DNA of 64,000 nt from the NCBI RefSeq assembly GCF_946222605.1, contig NZ_CAMIIE010000010.1, positions 1-64,000 on the forward strand, in the 5' to 3' direction. Made by a program: the position numbers and the translations under genes. The DNA comes from an uncultured Acidocella sp. Its GTDB lineage: Bacteria; Pseudomonadota; Alphaproteobacteria; Acetobacterales; Acetobacteraceae. The notes beneath the pieces are model-generated. The model did not search any database. It was not told the origin of the DNA and worked only from the letters and a program-made list of their open reading frames with translations. Of the stretch, positions 8,402 through 17,374 are shown piece by piece (the first letter of the stretch is position 1; each line of letters starts with the position of its first letter).

Positions 8402-8647
8402 TCAAAAATTGCCTTGCTGCTGGCGCTGCATTTGCTGCTCGTGCGCCTGCCTCTTCTGGCGCTTCTTCAGCTCATGACCCGCGATGCAGCCCCCGACGGC
8501 GCCAAGCACGGCATGATGGCCGGCATAGTGCCCGGCAACCGCCCCCACGGCCGCGCCGGACACGCAGCCCGCGGCGAAGGCCGGTGAAGACCCGATCATG
8601 GCGAGCAGGGGAAATACGAAAATGAGACGTTTCAAGACAGACTCCAT
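8402..8647 (-). CDS. Small exported glycine-zipper protein
   Basis: An 81-residue protein with a signal peptide (hydrophobic FVFPLLAMIG, cleavage likely after AFA) and a glycine-zipper-like segment GAAVGAVAGHYAGHHAVLGAVGG that could insert into or coat a membrane. The tail is rich in Gln, Lys and Arg. One Cys follows the cleavage site (AAGC), but the spacing is not a clear lipobox. The start is uncertain: the ATG at 8647 gives a sensible signal peptide, while GTG codons at 8671 and 8665 would extend it. Function unknown; glycine-zipper proteins are common in stress and envelope contexts. Confidence 0.6.
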   Translation of the reverse strand: MESVLKRLIFVFPLLAMIGSSPAFAAGCVSGAAVGAVAGHYAGHHAVLGAVGGCIAGHELKKRQKRQAHEQQMQRQQQGNF

Positions 8648-8747
8648 GAATTCGCGCCGGACCACTCCCACGCAAACGCATAATCAAGCCAGTAAATGGC
8701 GGAAAATGGGCTATACGCCGTCACGATTATGGGACGAGCCCGCGCGC

Positions 8748-9986
8748 TCAGGCGTCGGCAATGCGGTCGCAAGCGGGCCTGAGCTGGCTGGCGAAGCCGA
8801 TCCAGAGTGCCAGCGAGACCAACGCGCCCCCCCCTAATATCGTAAACATCGTCGGATATCCGAGCGCCTCCGCGATCCACCCGCCGAGCGCCGGGCTCAA
8901 TGCGGCGCCGACGCCTTGAACCGTCATCACCGCCCCCTGGCCGACATTCACCCGGCCGGTGCCATTGAGGATGCGCGCGACCAGGCCCGGTACCGCGACG
9001 CTTTGCAGGCCGGCGCCGATCCCATCCAGAATCTGCACCGGATAAACGCCCCAGGCGACGATGAGATGCGCGGCGACGATCCCACGGATTGGCAAAGAGA
9101 CAAATGAGATCAGCAGCAAAAGCCAATATCCGCGTTTATCCACCAGCCGCATGGCGAAGATCGAGGCGAGGATCATGACAGCTTGCGCGACGACGACCGT
9201 CTGCGCCACGAAGATCGTCGGGTTTCCTTGCTTGGCGCCAACCACCGCAAGCCCGTAAAGCGGCAACATCGCGGCGTTGCCCAAATGGAAGCAGGCGAGC
9301 GATGCCGCCAGAATCAAGAGCGGCTTCGTCCGCAACAGAACTTGCAGGCCGCTTGCATGGCCGTCGCGGCCGGTTGCGCTGGTCAGCCCCCGGGCAGCCT
9401 CATGGTCGATCGCCCTGGCGGGAATCATCAACACTGAAATGATCGACAATACGCCAAACGCACCCGCCAAAGCGAGAACGGCGGGAAACCCGTAGAGCCA
9501 GCCCAGCAAACCAGAGAGGCCCGCACCGACCATATTCCCCGCATGATTGAATGCCTGGTTGCGGGCATTTTGTTGAGGAAAGCCGCTTTGATGCACGATG
9601 CCGAGGGTCAGCCCGGCGACCGCCGGACCGATCGCCGCCCCGGCGATCGCCGTCGCCACCTGCGAGGCGGCAATCATCCAAAATTCCTGCGAGAGAAGAA
9701 TAAGGCTGGAGGCGGCGACGGTGCAGATACCGGTGAGGACGATCAAGAGTCGCTTGCGGTGCGTCGCATCGACCCACGCACCGGCCGGCGCCGTCATCAC
9801 CATCCCCGCGAGACCGCCAAGGGTCATCACCGTGCCGATCGGCCCGCTTGTCCAGTGATGCGCGAGCAGGAAGACGCTCAGGAATGGCCCGATTCCGGCC
9901 TGCATGTCGGCCATGAAAAAATTCAGAGCCTGTAGCGGCCAGATACCCAACCGCACGCGGTTTGTCTTCGTCCCTGGATTTATCAT
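8748..9986 (-). CDS. Major facilitator superfamily transporter
   Basis: Inner-membrane transporter (412 aa) with about 12 hydrophobic segments. The loop between segments 2 and 3 (GAWVDATHRKRLL) resembles the MFS signature GxxxDRxxRR. The ATG at 9986 is chosen; an in-frame TTG at 10064 would add 26 hydrophilic residues that no MFS N-terminus needs. Base composition looks lower in GC than its neighbours, and codon choice includes more A/T-ending codons, a hint of later acquisition. The substrate cannot be told; drug or metabolite efflux is possible. Confidence 0.85.
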   Translation of the reverse strand: MINPGTKTNRVRLGIWPLQALNFFMADMQAGIGPFLSVFLLAHHWTSGPIGTVMTLGGLAGMVMTAPAGAWVDATHRKRLLIVLTGICTVAASSLILLSQEFWMIAASQVATAIAGAAIGPAVAGLTLGIVHQSGFPQQNARNQAFNHAGNMVGAGLSGLLGWLYGFPAVLALAGAFGVLSIISVLMIPARAIDHEAARGLTSATGRDGHASGLQVLLRTKPLLILAASLACFHLGNAAMLPLYGLAVVGAKQGNPTIFVAQTVVVAQAVMILASIFAMRLVDKRGYWLLLLISFVSLPIRGIVAAHLIVAWGVYPVQILDGIGAGLQSVAVPGLVARILNGTGRVNVGQGAVMTVQGVGAALSPALGGWIAEALGYPTMFTILGGGALVSLALWIGFASQLRPACDRIADA

Positions 9987-10078
9987 CACATCCCGCTGGC
10001 GGTTGAAAAGCCCCTCATGGATCTGGGCTCGGGCGCGGCGGTTGACAATATATGAGTTCGCCAAATGCGCAGACGGGG

Positions 10079-11638
10079 CTAGATGAGTTTGCGCAAGCTC
10101 TCCAGCCGATCCGCCTCCTCAGCCGGCTTGTCCGTGCGCAGGCGCAATATGCGCGGGAAGCGCAGCGCAATGCCGGATTTATGCCGGGTGGAGAGCTGGG
10201 CGGCATCGAACCCCAGCTCGAAGACCAGCTTTTTCTCCACCTCCCGCACCGGGCCAAAGCGGGCGATGGTATGGGCGCGGATCCATTTATCGATGAAATT
10301 CAGCTCCTCATCGGTATAGCCGGAATAGGCCTTCGCCACCGGCACCAGCTCACCCGCCTCGGTCCAGACGCCGAACGTGTAATCCGAATAAAAGGAGGAG
10401 CGTTTGCCGTGGCCGCGCTGGGCGTACATCAGCACCGCATCCAGGCTCAGCGGGGCGCGCTTCCATTTCCACCACAGCCCCTTCGGCCGCCCGGCGACGT
10501 AAGGGGCGTCGCCGCGCTTGAGCATCAGCCCTTCGCTCGCCTCCGCCCGCGCCGCCTCGCGCAGGGCTGCCAGCTCGTCCATGTGGGCGAAGCTGATCAA
10601 AGGCGAGAGCTGCATGGCGGGCGGGCTGGCGGCCGCGAACCAGGCTTCCAGCCGGGTGCGGCGGGCATCGAACGGGAGGGGGCGTAGATCCTCGGCGTTC
10701 TCGAACAGTAGATCATAGAGCATGATCCCGACCGGGAATTTTTGCTGCAAGGCGGGAGTGGTGGTCTTGCGGTTGAGGCGCTGTTGAAGATCCGCGAAAG
10801 GCGCGATTTCGCCGTCGCGGATCACCAGCAGCTCGCCATCCAGCACGGCGTGGAAATCCGCGGCCTCCAGGATTTCCGGGAAGGCGGCGGAAATATCCTC
10901 GGCGGCGCGCGAATAGAGCCGCTTGCCGGTCGGGGTGGCGACAAGCTGCACCCGGATGCCGTCATATTTCTGCTCCGCCCGGAAATCCCGCCAGTCGGTG
11001 CGGGCGATGTCCTCTTCCTCCACCGGATGCGCCAGCATCACCGGGCGGAAGACCGGCGCCTCACCGGGCGTGGGGCGCGGCCCCCTGCCCTCCAGCCAGG
11101 TGAACAGGCTGGTGTAGGGGGGCGCGAGACCGTGCCAGATCTCCTCGATCTCATTCACATCCACCAGCCCCATCTCCGCCAGAGCCAGCTTGGCCAGGCG
11201 CAGCGAGGCGCCGACGCGTAAGCCCCCAGTGAGGAGTTTGATGAGGGCCAGCCGGGTTGAGGGATCGCAGCGGTCCAGCCAGCTTTCGATGAGGGCCGGT
11301 ATTTCAGTGCGTTTTGCGTTTCGTAGCGCTTCGACGATGGCGGGCAGGTCCGGCGCGTCGTCGCCATGGGTGGGCCAGATCAGCGCGATCGTCTCGGCCA
11401 GGTCGCCGACGAAATCGTAAGACAGCGAAAACAGCTCGGCATCTGTGCGCGCCGCCGCCAGCTCCTTGAGCGTCGCGGATTTGGCACCGGGGAAATCCAG
11501 CGCACCGGCGATGGCAGCCAGGGCATAGCCGCGCTCCGGGTCGGGCCGGCTGGCGAAATAGGCGCGCAGCAGGGCGATTTTGGTGTTGCGGCCGGGGGCG
11601 AAGAGCAGGCGCTCCAGAAGCTCTGCGAAGGCTTTCAT
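10079..11638 (-). CDS. ATP-dependent DNA ligase of the ligase/Lhr-helicase repair cluster
   Basis: ATP-dependent DNA ligase (519 aa) of the group linked to a DEXH helicase and an MBL exonuclease. The adenylated lysine is in KYDGIR (residues 224-229); LDGELL, GLMLKRGDAPY and WWKWKR supply the later nucleotidyltransferase motifs. The helical N-terminal DNA-binding domain covers about residues 1-200. The start at 11638 overlaps the exonuclease stop in an ATGA junction, so the two are co-translated. It presumably seals nicks after processing by the partner enzymes; NAD-dependent LigA would be encoded elsewhere. Confidence 0.93.
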   Translation of the reverse strand: MKAFAELLERLLFAPGRNTKIALLRAYFASRPDPERGYALAAIAGALDFPGAKSATLKELAAARTDAELFSLSYDFVGDLAETIALIWPTHGDDAPDLPAIVEALRNAKRTEIPALIESWLDRCDPSTRLALIKLLTGGLRVGASLRLAKLALAEMGLVDVNEIEEIWHGLAPPYTSLFTWLEGRGPRPTPGEAPVFRPVMLAHPVEEEDIARTDWRDFRAEQKYDGIRVQLVATPTGKRLYSRAAEDISAAFPEILEAADFHAVLDGELLVIRDGEIAPFADLQQRLNRKTTTPALQQKFPVGIMLYDLLFENAEDLRPLPFDARRTRLEAWFAAASPPAMQLSPLISFAHMDELAALREAARAEASEGLMLKRGDAPYVAGRPKGLWWKWKRAPLSLDAVLMYAQRGHGKRSSFYSDYTFGVWTEAGELVPVAKAYSGYTDEELNFIDKWIRAHTIARFGPVREVEKKLVFELGFDAAQLSTRHKSGIALRFPRILRLRTDKPAEEADRLESLRKLI

Positions 11639-12663
11639 TCCCCCTCCTCCTCCCCATAGCCGACAAGTGAGAGGGCCCGGGCGCGGATTTGGCGCAGGGC
11701 GCAGGCGCGGATCAGCGCTTCCTCGGCGCCGTGTGTGACCCAGATTTCCGGAGCCTGAACCTCGGCGATGGTGGCCAGCAGATCGTCCCAATCGGCATGG
11801 TCCGAGATGATCAGCGGCAATTCGATGCCCGCGGCTTTGGCGCGCTGGCGCACCCGCATCCAGCCCGAAGCCTGGGCGACCACAGGGTCTTCCAGCCGCC
11901 GCCCCCAGCGCTCGCCCACTGCCGAGGGCGGGGCCAGCACCATCGCCCCCTTGAGCTGGGCTTTTTGGGCGACTGTGGCGGGGCGTAATTCGCCCAAGGG
12001 GACGCCGAGGCTCTCATACAACGCGCAGAGATTGGCATGCGCCCCGTGCAGATAGATCGGCGCATCGAACCCCTGCTGGCGCAGCATGGCGATCAGGCGC
12101 TGGGATTTGCCCAGCGAATAGGCGCCGATGACATGCGTGCGATCGGGGAAAAGCGCATGCGAGCGCAGGAGTTTTTCAATCTCGCCGGCGGGGTTGGGGT
12201 GGCGGAAGACCGGCAGGCCGAATGTGGCTTCGGTGACGAAGATGTCGCAAATCACCGGCTCGAACGGGGCGCAGGTTGGGTCTGGCTGGCGCTTATAATC
12301 GCCGGAGATCACGACGCGGCTGCCGGCATGTTCCAGCACGATCTGGGCGGAGCCTAACACGTGTCCCGCCGGGACAAGCTTTATGTTAACATCGTTAATC
12401 CGTAGCGTCTCGCCATAGGGCAGAGGCTGTTGTGTGGCCCCTGCCCGCTCCGCGCCCATGCGGGTGCGCATGATGGCCAGCGTCTCCGGCGTGGCGAGGA
12501 CATGGTCGTGGCCGGGGCGGGCATGGTCCGAATGGCCATGGGTGATGATGGCGCGCGGCACGGCCCGCAACGGGTCGATATAAAAATCGCCCGGCAGGCA
12601 ATAGAGCCCGGCCGGGGTGGGCTTCAGCCAGCGTTCCGGGTGCGGGGTGTTGGAACAAAGCAT
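11635..12663 (-). CDS. Ligase-associated metallo-beta-lactamase-fold exonuclease
   Basis: An MBL/beta-CASP nuclease family protein (342 aa) of the ligase-associated exonuclease group. The metal-binding motif HGHSDH is at residues 42-47, with AGHVLGSAQ and SGDYKR further on and a late ISDHADW motif. The start at 12663 is the ATG that yields MLCSNTPHPE, in line with family length. It lies upstream of the ligase with a 4-nt overlap. The first codon is only 21 bp from the start of the divergent helicase gene, so its promoter must lie in or across the helicase coding region, or the transcript is nearly leaderless. Confidence 0.88.
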   Translation of the reverse strand: MLCSNTPHPERWLKPTPAGLYCLPGDFYIDPLRAVPRAIITHGHSDHARPGHDHVLATPETLAIMRTRMGAERAGATQQPLPYGETLRINDVNIKLVPAGHVLGSAQIVLEHAGSRVVISGDYKRQPDPTCAPFEPVICDIFVTEATFGLPVFRHPNPAGEIEKLLRSHALFPDRTHVIGAYSLGKSQRLIAMLRQQGFDAPIYLHGAHANLCALYESLGVPLGELRPATVAQKAQLKGAMVLAPPSAVGERWGRRLEDPVVAQASGWMRVRQRAKAAGIELPLIISDHADWDDLLATIAEVQAPEIWVTHGAEEALIRACALRQIRARALSLVGYGEEEGE

Positions 12664-12668
12664 GAAAA

Positions 12669-12680
12669 CACCATATGGTG
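12669..12680. promoter_or_regulatory. Perfect 12-bp palindrome between divergent repair genes
   Basis: CACCATATGGTG is a perfect palindrome centred in the 21-bp gap between the divergent start codons of the exonuclease (12663) and the helicase (12685). The position suits an operator controlling both arms. A chance palindrome is possible, since it includes the common CATATG. Confidence 0.4.
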
Positions 12681-12684
12681 GCGC

Positions 12685-15168
12685 ATGGCCTCTCTGCCAG
12701 AGCGATTTGAAAAATGGTTCGCCGCCAAAGGCTGGCGCCTGCGCGCCCACCAGGCCGAGATGCTGGCCGCCGCCCAGGACAGCGCGGATGCGCTGCTGAT
12801 CGCCCCCACCGGGGCGGGCAAGACGCTGGCGGGGTTTCTGCCGAGCCTGGTTGATCTGGCAGCGCGGCGGCGCACGGGGTTGCATACGCTCTATGTCAGC
12901 CCGCTGAAGGCGCTGGGGACGGATATTGCCCGCAATCTGCAGATCCCGGTGGCGGAGATGGGCTTGTCTGTCTCCATCGAGACCCGCAGCGGCGACACGC
13001 CAGCAAACCGGCGGGCGCGGCAGAAGGACGTGGCGCCGAATATTCTGCTCACCACACCGGAATCGCTTTTGCTGCTGCTCTCGCAGGAGAATAGTGCCGC
13101 CTATTTTGGCGAGCTGGCCTGTGTGGTGGTGGATGAGATCCATGCGCTGGCCGGAACCAAGCGGGGCGACCAGCTCGCGCTTTGTCTCTCGCGGCTGCGC
13201 GCCCTCTCGGCCACCCGCATTGTCGGGCTTTCGGCCACCGTCGCGCATCCCGAGGCGATGCGGCGGTTTGTAGGGCCTGGCGCGCGGCTGGTGTTGGCTG
13301 AGGCGGGGGCGGCGCCGGAGATAACATTGGCGCTGCCGGAAAAGGAAATCCCCTGGTCCGGCCATATGGGGCTGAAATCGGCGGAGCTGGTGCTGCAAAA
13401 GATCGCCCTCGCGAAAATGAGCATCGTCTTCGTCAATACCCGCGCCCAGGCGGAGCTGCTATTTGCGGAAATCTGGCGGCATAATGAGGAAAATCTGCCG
13501 ATCGCCATCCATCATGGCAGCCTGGACATCGCCCAGCGCCGCAAGGTGGAGGCGGCGATGGCGGAGGGGAGATTGCGCGGCGTCATCGCCACCTCCTCGC
13601 TGGATCTGGGCATCGATTGGGGCGGGGTGGATCAGGTGCTGCAGATCGGCGCGCCGAAGGGTGTGTCCCGACTGCTGCAACGTCTGGGCCGGGCCAATCA
13701 CCGGTTGGATGAGCCCTCCCGCGCCGTGCTGGTGCCGGCGAACCGGTTCGAGGTGCTGGAATGCGAGGCGGCCATGGCGGGGGTGGCGGAGGCGGCTCTG
13801 GATGGCGATCCGCCCCGGCCCGGCGGGCTGGATGTGCTGGCCCAGCATATTCTGGGCATGGCTTGTGCGGGCAAATTTCACCCGGATGATCTCTATCGCG
13901 AGGTGGTCAGCGCTGCGCCCTATGAGGCGCTTTCGCGCCCGGATTTCGATGCGGTGCTCGGCTTCGTCGAGGATGGCGGCTACGCGCTCGCCGCCTATGA
14001 GCGCTATCGCAAATTGTTCCGGGATTCGGAGGGGTTTCTCTACCCGGCCAACGCAAAAGTGGTGCAGCAATTTCGGATGAATATCGGCACCATCGTCGAG
14101 GCGCCGATGATCAAGATCCGGCTGCTGGGGCGGCGCGGTGGCGGGTTTGGCGCGGCGCTTGGCGAGGTGGAGGAATATTTCGTCAATCAGCTCACCCCAG
14201 GCGACAGCTTCATGTTTGCCGGACGGGTGCTGAAATTCATCCGACTGCGGGAGAATGCGGCGGAGGTGGTGGAGGCGCCGGGCAAGGAGCCGAAAGTGCC
14301 GGCCTATGCCGGGGCCAGGCTGCCGCTGACCACCAATCTGGCGGCACGGGTACGGGCGATGCTGCATGACCCTTCCTGTTGGGGCGCATTTCCCGAACAG
14401 GTGCGGGAATGGCTGGCATTGCAGAAGCGCCGCTCCCGCCTGCCCGGCCCGAACGGCTTGCTGGTGGAGACATTCCCGCGCGCCGGGCGCTGGTTCATGG
14501 TGGTGTACGCGTTTGAGGGGCGCAATGCGCACCAGACTTTGGGGCTGCTGCTGACCAAGCGGATGGAGCGGGCGGGGTTTGCGCCGATCGGCTTTGTCGC
14601 CTCCGATTATGTGCTGGCGGTGTGGTCCGCGCATCGGCCGGAGAAGATCGAGCAGCTTTTTCATGAGGATTTGCTGGGGGATGATCTGGAGGAATGGATG
14701 GAGACCAGCTCGCTGCTGCGCCGCGCCTTCCGGCAGGTGGCGGTGATTGCCGGGCTGATCCCGCGCCAGCTCCCAGGTGCCGAGAAAAACCGCCGCCAGG
14801 TGACGGTGAATTCGGATCTGATCTACGACGTGCTGCGCCGCCACCAGCCCAACCATATCCTGCTGCGCGCCACCCGCGCGGATGCGGCGCACGGGTTGAT
14901 CGATCTCTCCCGCATCGCCGCCCTGCTGGCGCGGGCGAAAGGGCGGATCACCCATATGGCGCTCTCCCGGGTCTCGCCCTTGGCGGTGCCGGTGCTGCTG
15001 GAGATTGGCCGCGAGCATGTGCAGGGCGAGGCCGAGGAGCTGCTGCTGGCCGAGACGCAGGCGCTGATCGCCGAGGCCAGCGAAGACGGGGCCAGCGAAG
15101 ACGGGAATGTTCATGGAAATTTTATGCATGGTCCGAAAGGACAGAATATGCTCTTTGACCATACATGA
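12685..15168 (+). CDS. Ligase-associated DEXH helicase, Lhr-core type
   Basis: Superfamily 2 helicase (827 aa) of the Lhr-core type that accompanies the repair ligase and exonuclease. It has Walker A APTGAGKT at residues 40-47, the box VVVDEIHALAGTKRGDQLAL, motif III SATVAHP and the motif VI region LLQRLGRANHR. The long C-terminal half holds winged-helix and beta-barrel-like regions. The ATG at 12685 gives the family-typical beginning LPERFEKWF; the reading frame is open further upstream, but that overlaps the divergent exonuclease. The stop overlaps the phosphoesterase start (ATGA). It probably translocates 3'-5' on single-stranded DNA, as characterised Lhr-core enzymes do. Confidence 0.92.
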   Translation: MASLPERFEKWFAAKGWRLRAHQAEMLAAAQDSADALLIAPTGAGKTLAGFLPSLVDLAARRRTGLHTLYVSPLKALGTDIARNLQIPVAEMGLSVSIETRSGDTPANRRARQKDVAPNILLTTPESLLLLLSQENSAAYFGELACVVVDEIHALAGTKRGDQLALCLSRLRALSATRIVGLSATVAHPEAMRRFVGPGARLVLAEAGAAPEITLALPEKEIPWSGHMGLKSAELVLQKIALAKMSIVFVNTRAQAELLFAEIWRHNEENLPIAIHHGSLDIAQRRKVEAAMAEGRLRGVIATSSLDLGIDWGGVDQVLQIGAPKGVSRLLQRLGRANHRLDEPSRAVLVPANRFEVLECEAAMAGVAEAALDGDPPRPGGLDVLAQHILGMACAGKFHPDDLYREVVSAAPYEALSRPDFDAVLGFVEDGGYALAAYERYRKLFRDSEGFLYPANAKVVQQFRMNIGTIVEAPMIKIRLLGRRGGGFGAALGEVEEYFVNQLTPGDSFMFAGRVLKFIRLRENAAEVVEAPGKEPKVPAYAGARLPLTTNLAARVRAMLHDPSCWGAFPEQVREWLALQKRRSRLPGPNGLLVETFPRAGRWFMVVYAFEGRNAHQTLGLLLTKRMERAGFAPIGFVASDYVLAVWSAHRPEKIEQLFHEDLLGDDLEEWMETSSLLRRAFRQVAVIAGLIPRQLPGAEKNRRQVTVNSDLIYDVLRRHQPNHILLRATRADAAHGLIDLSRIAALLARAKGRITHMALSRVSPLAVPVLLEIGREHVQGEAEELLLAETQALIAEASEDGASEDGNVHGNFMHGPKGQNMLFDHT

Positions 15169-15863
15169 CCGCCGCACCGATTCATTTCCGCAACGAACGT
15201 TTGATGCTCGACCCCTCCGGTGCCGCTTTCTGGCCCGCCAAGCGGGTGCTGATCGTCGCCGACCTGCATTTCGAGAAATCCTCCTCGCTGGCCGCCCGCG
15301 GGGCGCTGCTGCCGCCGTTCGATACCAGGGCGACGCTGGAGCGGCTGACCAGGCTGGTGCGGCTCTACCGCCCGTCCCGGCTGATCGCTCTCGGGGACAG
15401 CTTCCATGACAGGCAAGGCCATGCCCGGCTCTCCAAGGATGACCGCGCGCGGCTGGAAGCGATCGGCCGGGAAGCGCAGATCATCTGGATCGCCGGCAAT
15501 CACGACGCCACCCCGCATGATCTGCCGGGCCAATGCGTGGCCGAGCACCGGGAAGGCCCGTTCGTGTTCCGCCACCAGGCGCAGGCCCAGCTGGGGTTGC
15601 GGGAGATCGAGCTGTCCGGGCATTTCCACCCGAAGGCCAGCATCGAGTCGCGGGCCAAGCGGGTCTCGCGGCCCTGCTTCGTCTCCGATGGCAGCACCCG
15701 GCTGATCCTGCCCGCCTTCGGCGCGCTCACCGGCGGGCTGGATGTACGCGAGGCGCCGATCGCCCGGCTGTTTCCGCGCGGCCTGCGGGTGTTCATGCTG
15801 GGCCAGGAGCAGCTTTATTCTTTTGCGCTGGAGCAGCTGGGGCGGCTGGCCGAGGTGGCGTAA
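15165..15863 (+). CDS. pdeM: Ligase-associated metallophosphoesterase
   Basis: Calcineurin-like phosphoesterase (232 aa) of the DNA ligase-associated group (PdeM). Metal-binding motifs are DLHFEKS (D and H), GDSFHD, GNHD and GHFHPKA. The start overlaps the helicase stop by 4 nt, giving a tight helicase-phosphoesterase pair. With the divergent exonuclease and ligase this completes the four-gene set seen as one cluster in many proteobacteria. Its exact substrate is not established; DNA end processing is the usual suggestion. Confidence 0.88.
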   Translation: MTAAPIHFRNERLMLDPSGAAFWPAKRVLIVADLHFEKSSSLAARGALLPPFDTRATLERLTRLVRLYRPSRLIALGDSFHDRQGHARLSKDDRARLEAIGREAQIIWIAGNHDATPHDLPGQCVAEHREGPFVFRHQAQAQLGLREIELSGHFHPKASIESRAKRVSRPCFVSDGSTRLILPAFGALTGGLDVREAPIARLFPRGLRVFMLGQEQLYSFALEQLGRLAEVA

Positions 15864-15890
15864 GCGCCTTACGCGCTTATATTCATCTCC

Positions 15891-17294
15891 ATGACCAAGC
15901 TTGTGTGGTTTCGCAACGATCTGCGCCTTGCCGATCACCCGGCCCTGCACGCCGCCGCGGCGGCGGGCGATGTCATTCTGCTCTATATCCTCGATGAGCG
16001 CGCCGGCGGGGCGAGCCGCTGGTGGCTGCATCATTCGCTGACCGCGCTGGCGGCGGATATCGCCGCGCGCGGCGGGCAGCTGGTGCTGCGCAGGGGCGAT
16101 GCGGTGGAGATCATCGCGGGGCTGGTGAAGGCACATAAGGTGAGTGCCGTGCATGTGGCGCGTGCCTATGAGCCGGCCTGGCGCGCGGCGGACCGCAAGC
16201 TGGATGCGGCGCTGAAGGCGCTGGATTGCGGGCTGCACCGGCATCTCGTCACCTCGCTGTTTCACCCGGAGCGGATCACCACCAAGGCTGGCGGGATGTA
16301 TGGCGTCTACACGCCTTTCTCGAAAGCCTGCCAGGAGGCCGGGGTGCCGGAGGCGCTGCTGCCGGCGCCCAGCGCCCTGCGCGGGCCGAAGATCGAGAGC
16401 GAGGATCTGGCCGATTGGGGGCTGCTGCCGACCAGGCCGGACTGGGCTGGCGGGCTGCGGGCGGAATGGACGCCCGGCGAGGCGGGGGCGAAGGCGCGGT
16501 TGCAGGCATTTCTGGCCGGGCCGGTGCAGGATTACGCCACGGCCCGCGACATACCCGGCCGGCATGGCACCTCGAAACTCTCCCCGCATGCGCATTTTGG
16601 TGAAATTTCGCCGCGTTATGTCTGGCACCAGGCGCGGGCGGCGGGGGCTGGCAAGGGGGTGGAAACCTTCCTGAAGGAGCTGCTCTGGCGGGAATTCTCG
16701 ATCAATCTGCTCTGGCAGCATCCGGATCTGCGCCGCGAGCCGATCCGCAAGGAGTTCAAGGATTTTCCCTGGGAGGCGAACCGCGACAGGCTGACCGCCT
16801 GGCAGACAGGCAAGACCGGGATTCCCATTATCGATGCCGGGATGCGCGAGCTGTGGATCACCGGCTGGATGCATAACCGGGTGCGGATGATTTGCGCCTC
16901 CTATCTGGTCAAGCATCTGCTGATCCCCTGGCAGGCGGGCGAGGCCTGGTTCTGGGATACGCTGTGCGAGGCGGATGAGGCGGCGAACGGCGCCTCCTGG
17001 CAATGGGTGGCGGGCTGCGGCGCGGATGCAGCACCCTATTTCCGGGTGTTCAACCCGGTGCTGCAGGGGCAGAAATTCGATGGCGACGGCGCCTATGTGC
17101 GCCGGTTTGTGCCGGAGCTGCGTAAGTTGCCGGATAAATTCATCCAGGCCCCCTGGGAGGCGCCGGCAGAGATTTTGGCGGCGTGCGGGGTGCGGCTGGG
17201 AGGCAATTATCCGCAGCCGCTGGTGAAGCCGGCGGAGGGGCGCGACAAGGCGCTGGCCGCTTATGCGAGGTTGAAAGGCGAGGAGCCAGCGTAA
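15891..17294 (+). CDS. phrB: Deoxyribodipyrimidine photolyase, class I
   Basis: FAD-dependent photolyase (467 aa) that repairs cyclobutane pyrimidine dimers with light. The N-terminal alpha/beta antenna domain starts LVWFRNDLRLADHPAL. The C-terminal FAD domain shows HGTSKLSPHAHFGEISPR, LLWREFSINLL, HNRVRMICASYL, DTLCEADEAANGASWQWVAG and YFRVFNPVLQGQKFD, all diagnostic of the class. It begins 27 bp after the phosphoesterase in the same direction, so it may share the transcript, which groups UV repair with the ligase cluster. Confidence 0.95.
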   Translation: MTKLVWFRNDLRLADHPALHAAAAAGDVILLYILDERAGGASRWWLHHSLTALAADIAARGGQLVLRRGDAVEIIAGLVKAHKVSAVHVARAYEPAWRAADRKLDAALKALDCGLHRHLVTSLFHPERITTKAGGMYGVYTPFSKACQEAGVPEALLPAPSALRGPKIESEDLADWGLLPTRPDWAGGLRAEWTPGEAGAKARLQAFLAGPVQDYATARDIPGRHGTSKLSPHAHFGEISPRYVWHQARAAGAGKGVETFLKELLWREFSINLLWQHPDLRREPIRKEFKDFPWEANRDRLTAWQTGKTGIPIIDAGMRELWITGWMHNRVRMICASYLVKHLLIPWQAGEAWFWDTLCEADEAANGASWQWVAGCGADAAPYFRVFNPVLQGQKFDGDGAYVRRFVPELRKLPDKFIQAPWEAPAEILAACGVRLGGNYPQPLVKPAEGRDKALAAYARLKGEEPA

Positions 17295-17374
17295 GCCCTT
17301 GCCAGAGGTCGCGGAACAACCCATCTTTGAGTTGTAATGTTACCTTTTATTTCAACGCCTTGCTGGTCCATGCG

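Noticed and set aside
12430..12684. N-terminal extension of the helicase
   Set aside because: It overlaps the divergent exonuclease coding region, and family members begin at the LPERFEKWF region.
15111..17324. A 737-codon minus-strand frame over the phosphoesterase and photolyase
   Set aside because: Low-complexity Arg/Gln/Pro composition, overlapping two genes with diagnostic motifs on the other strand.
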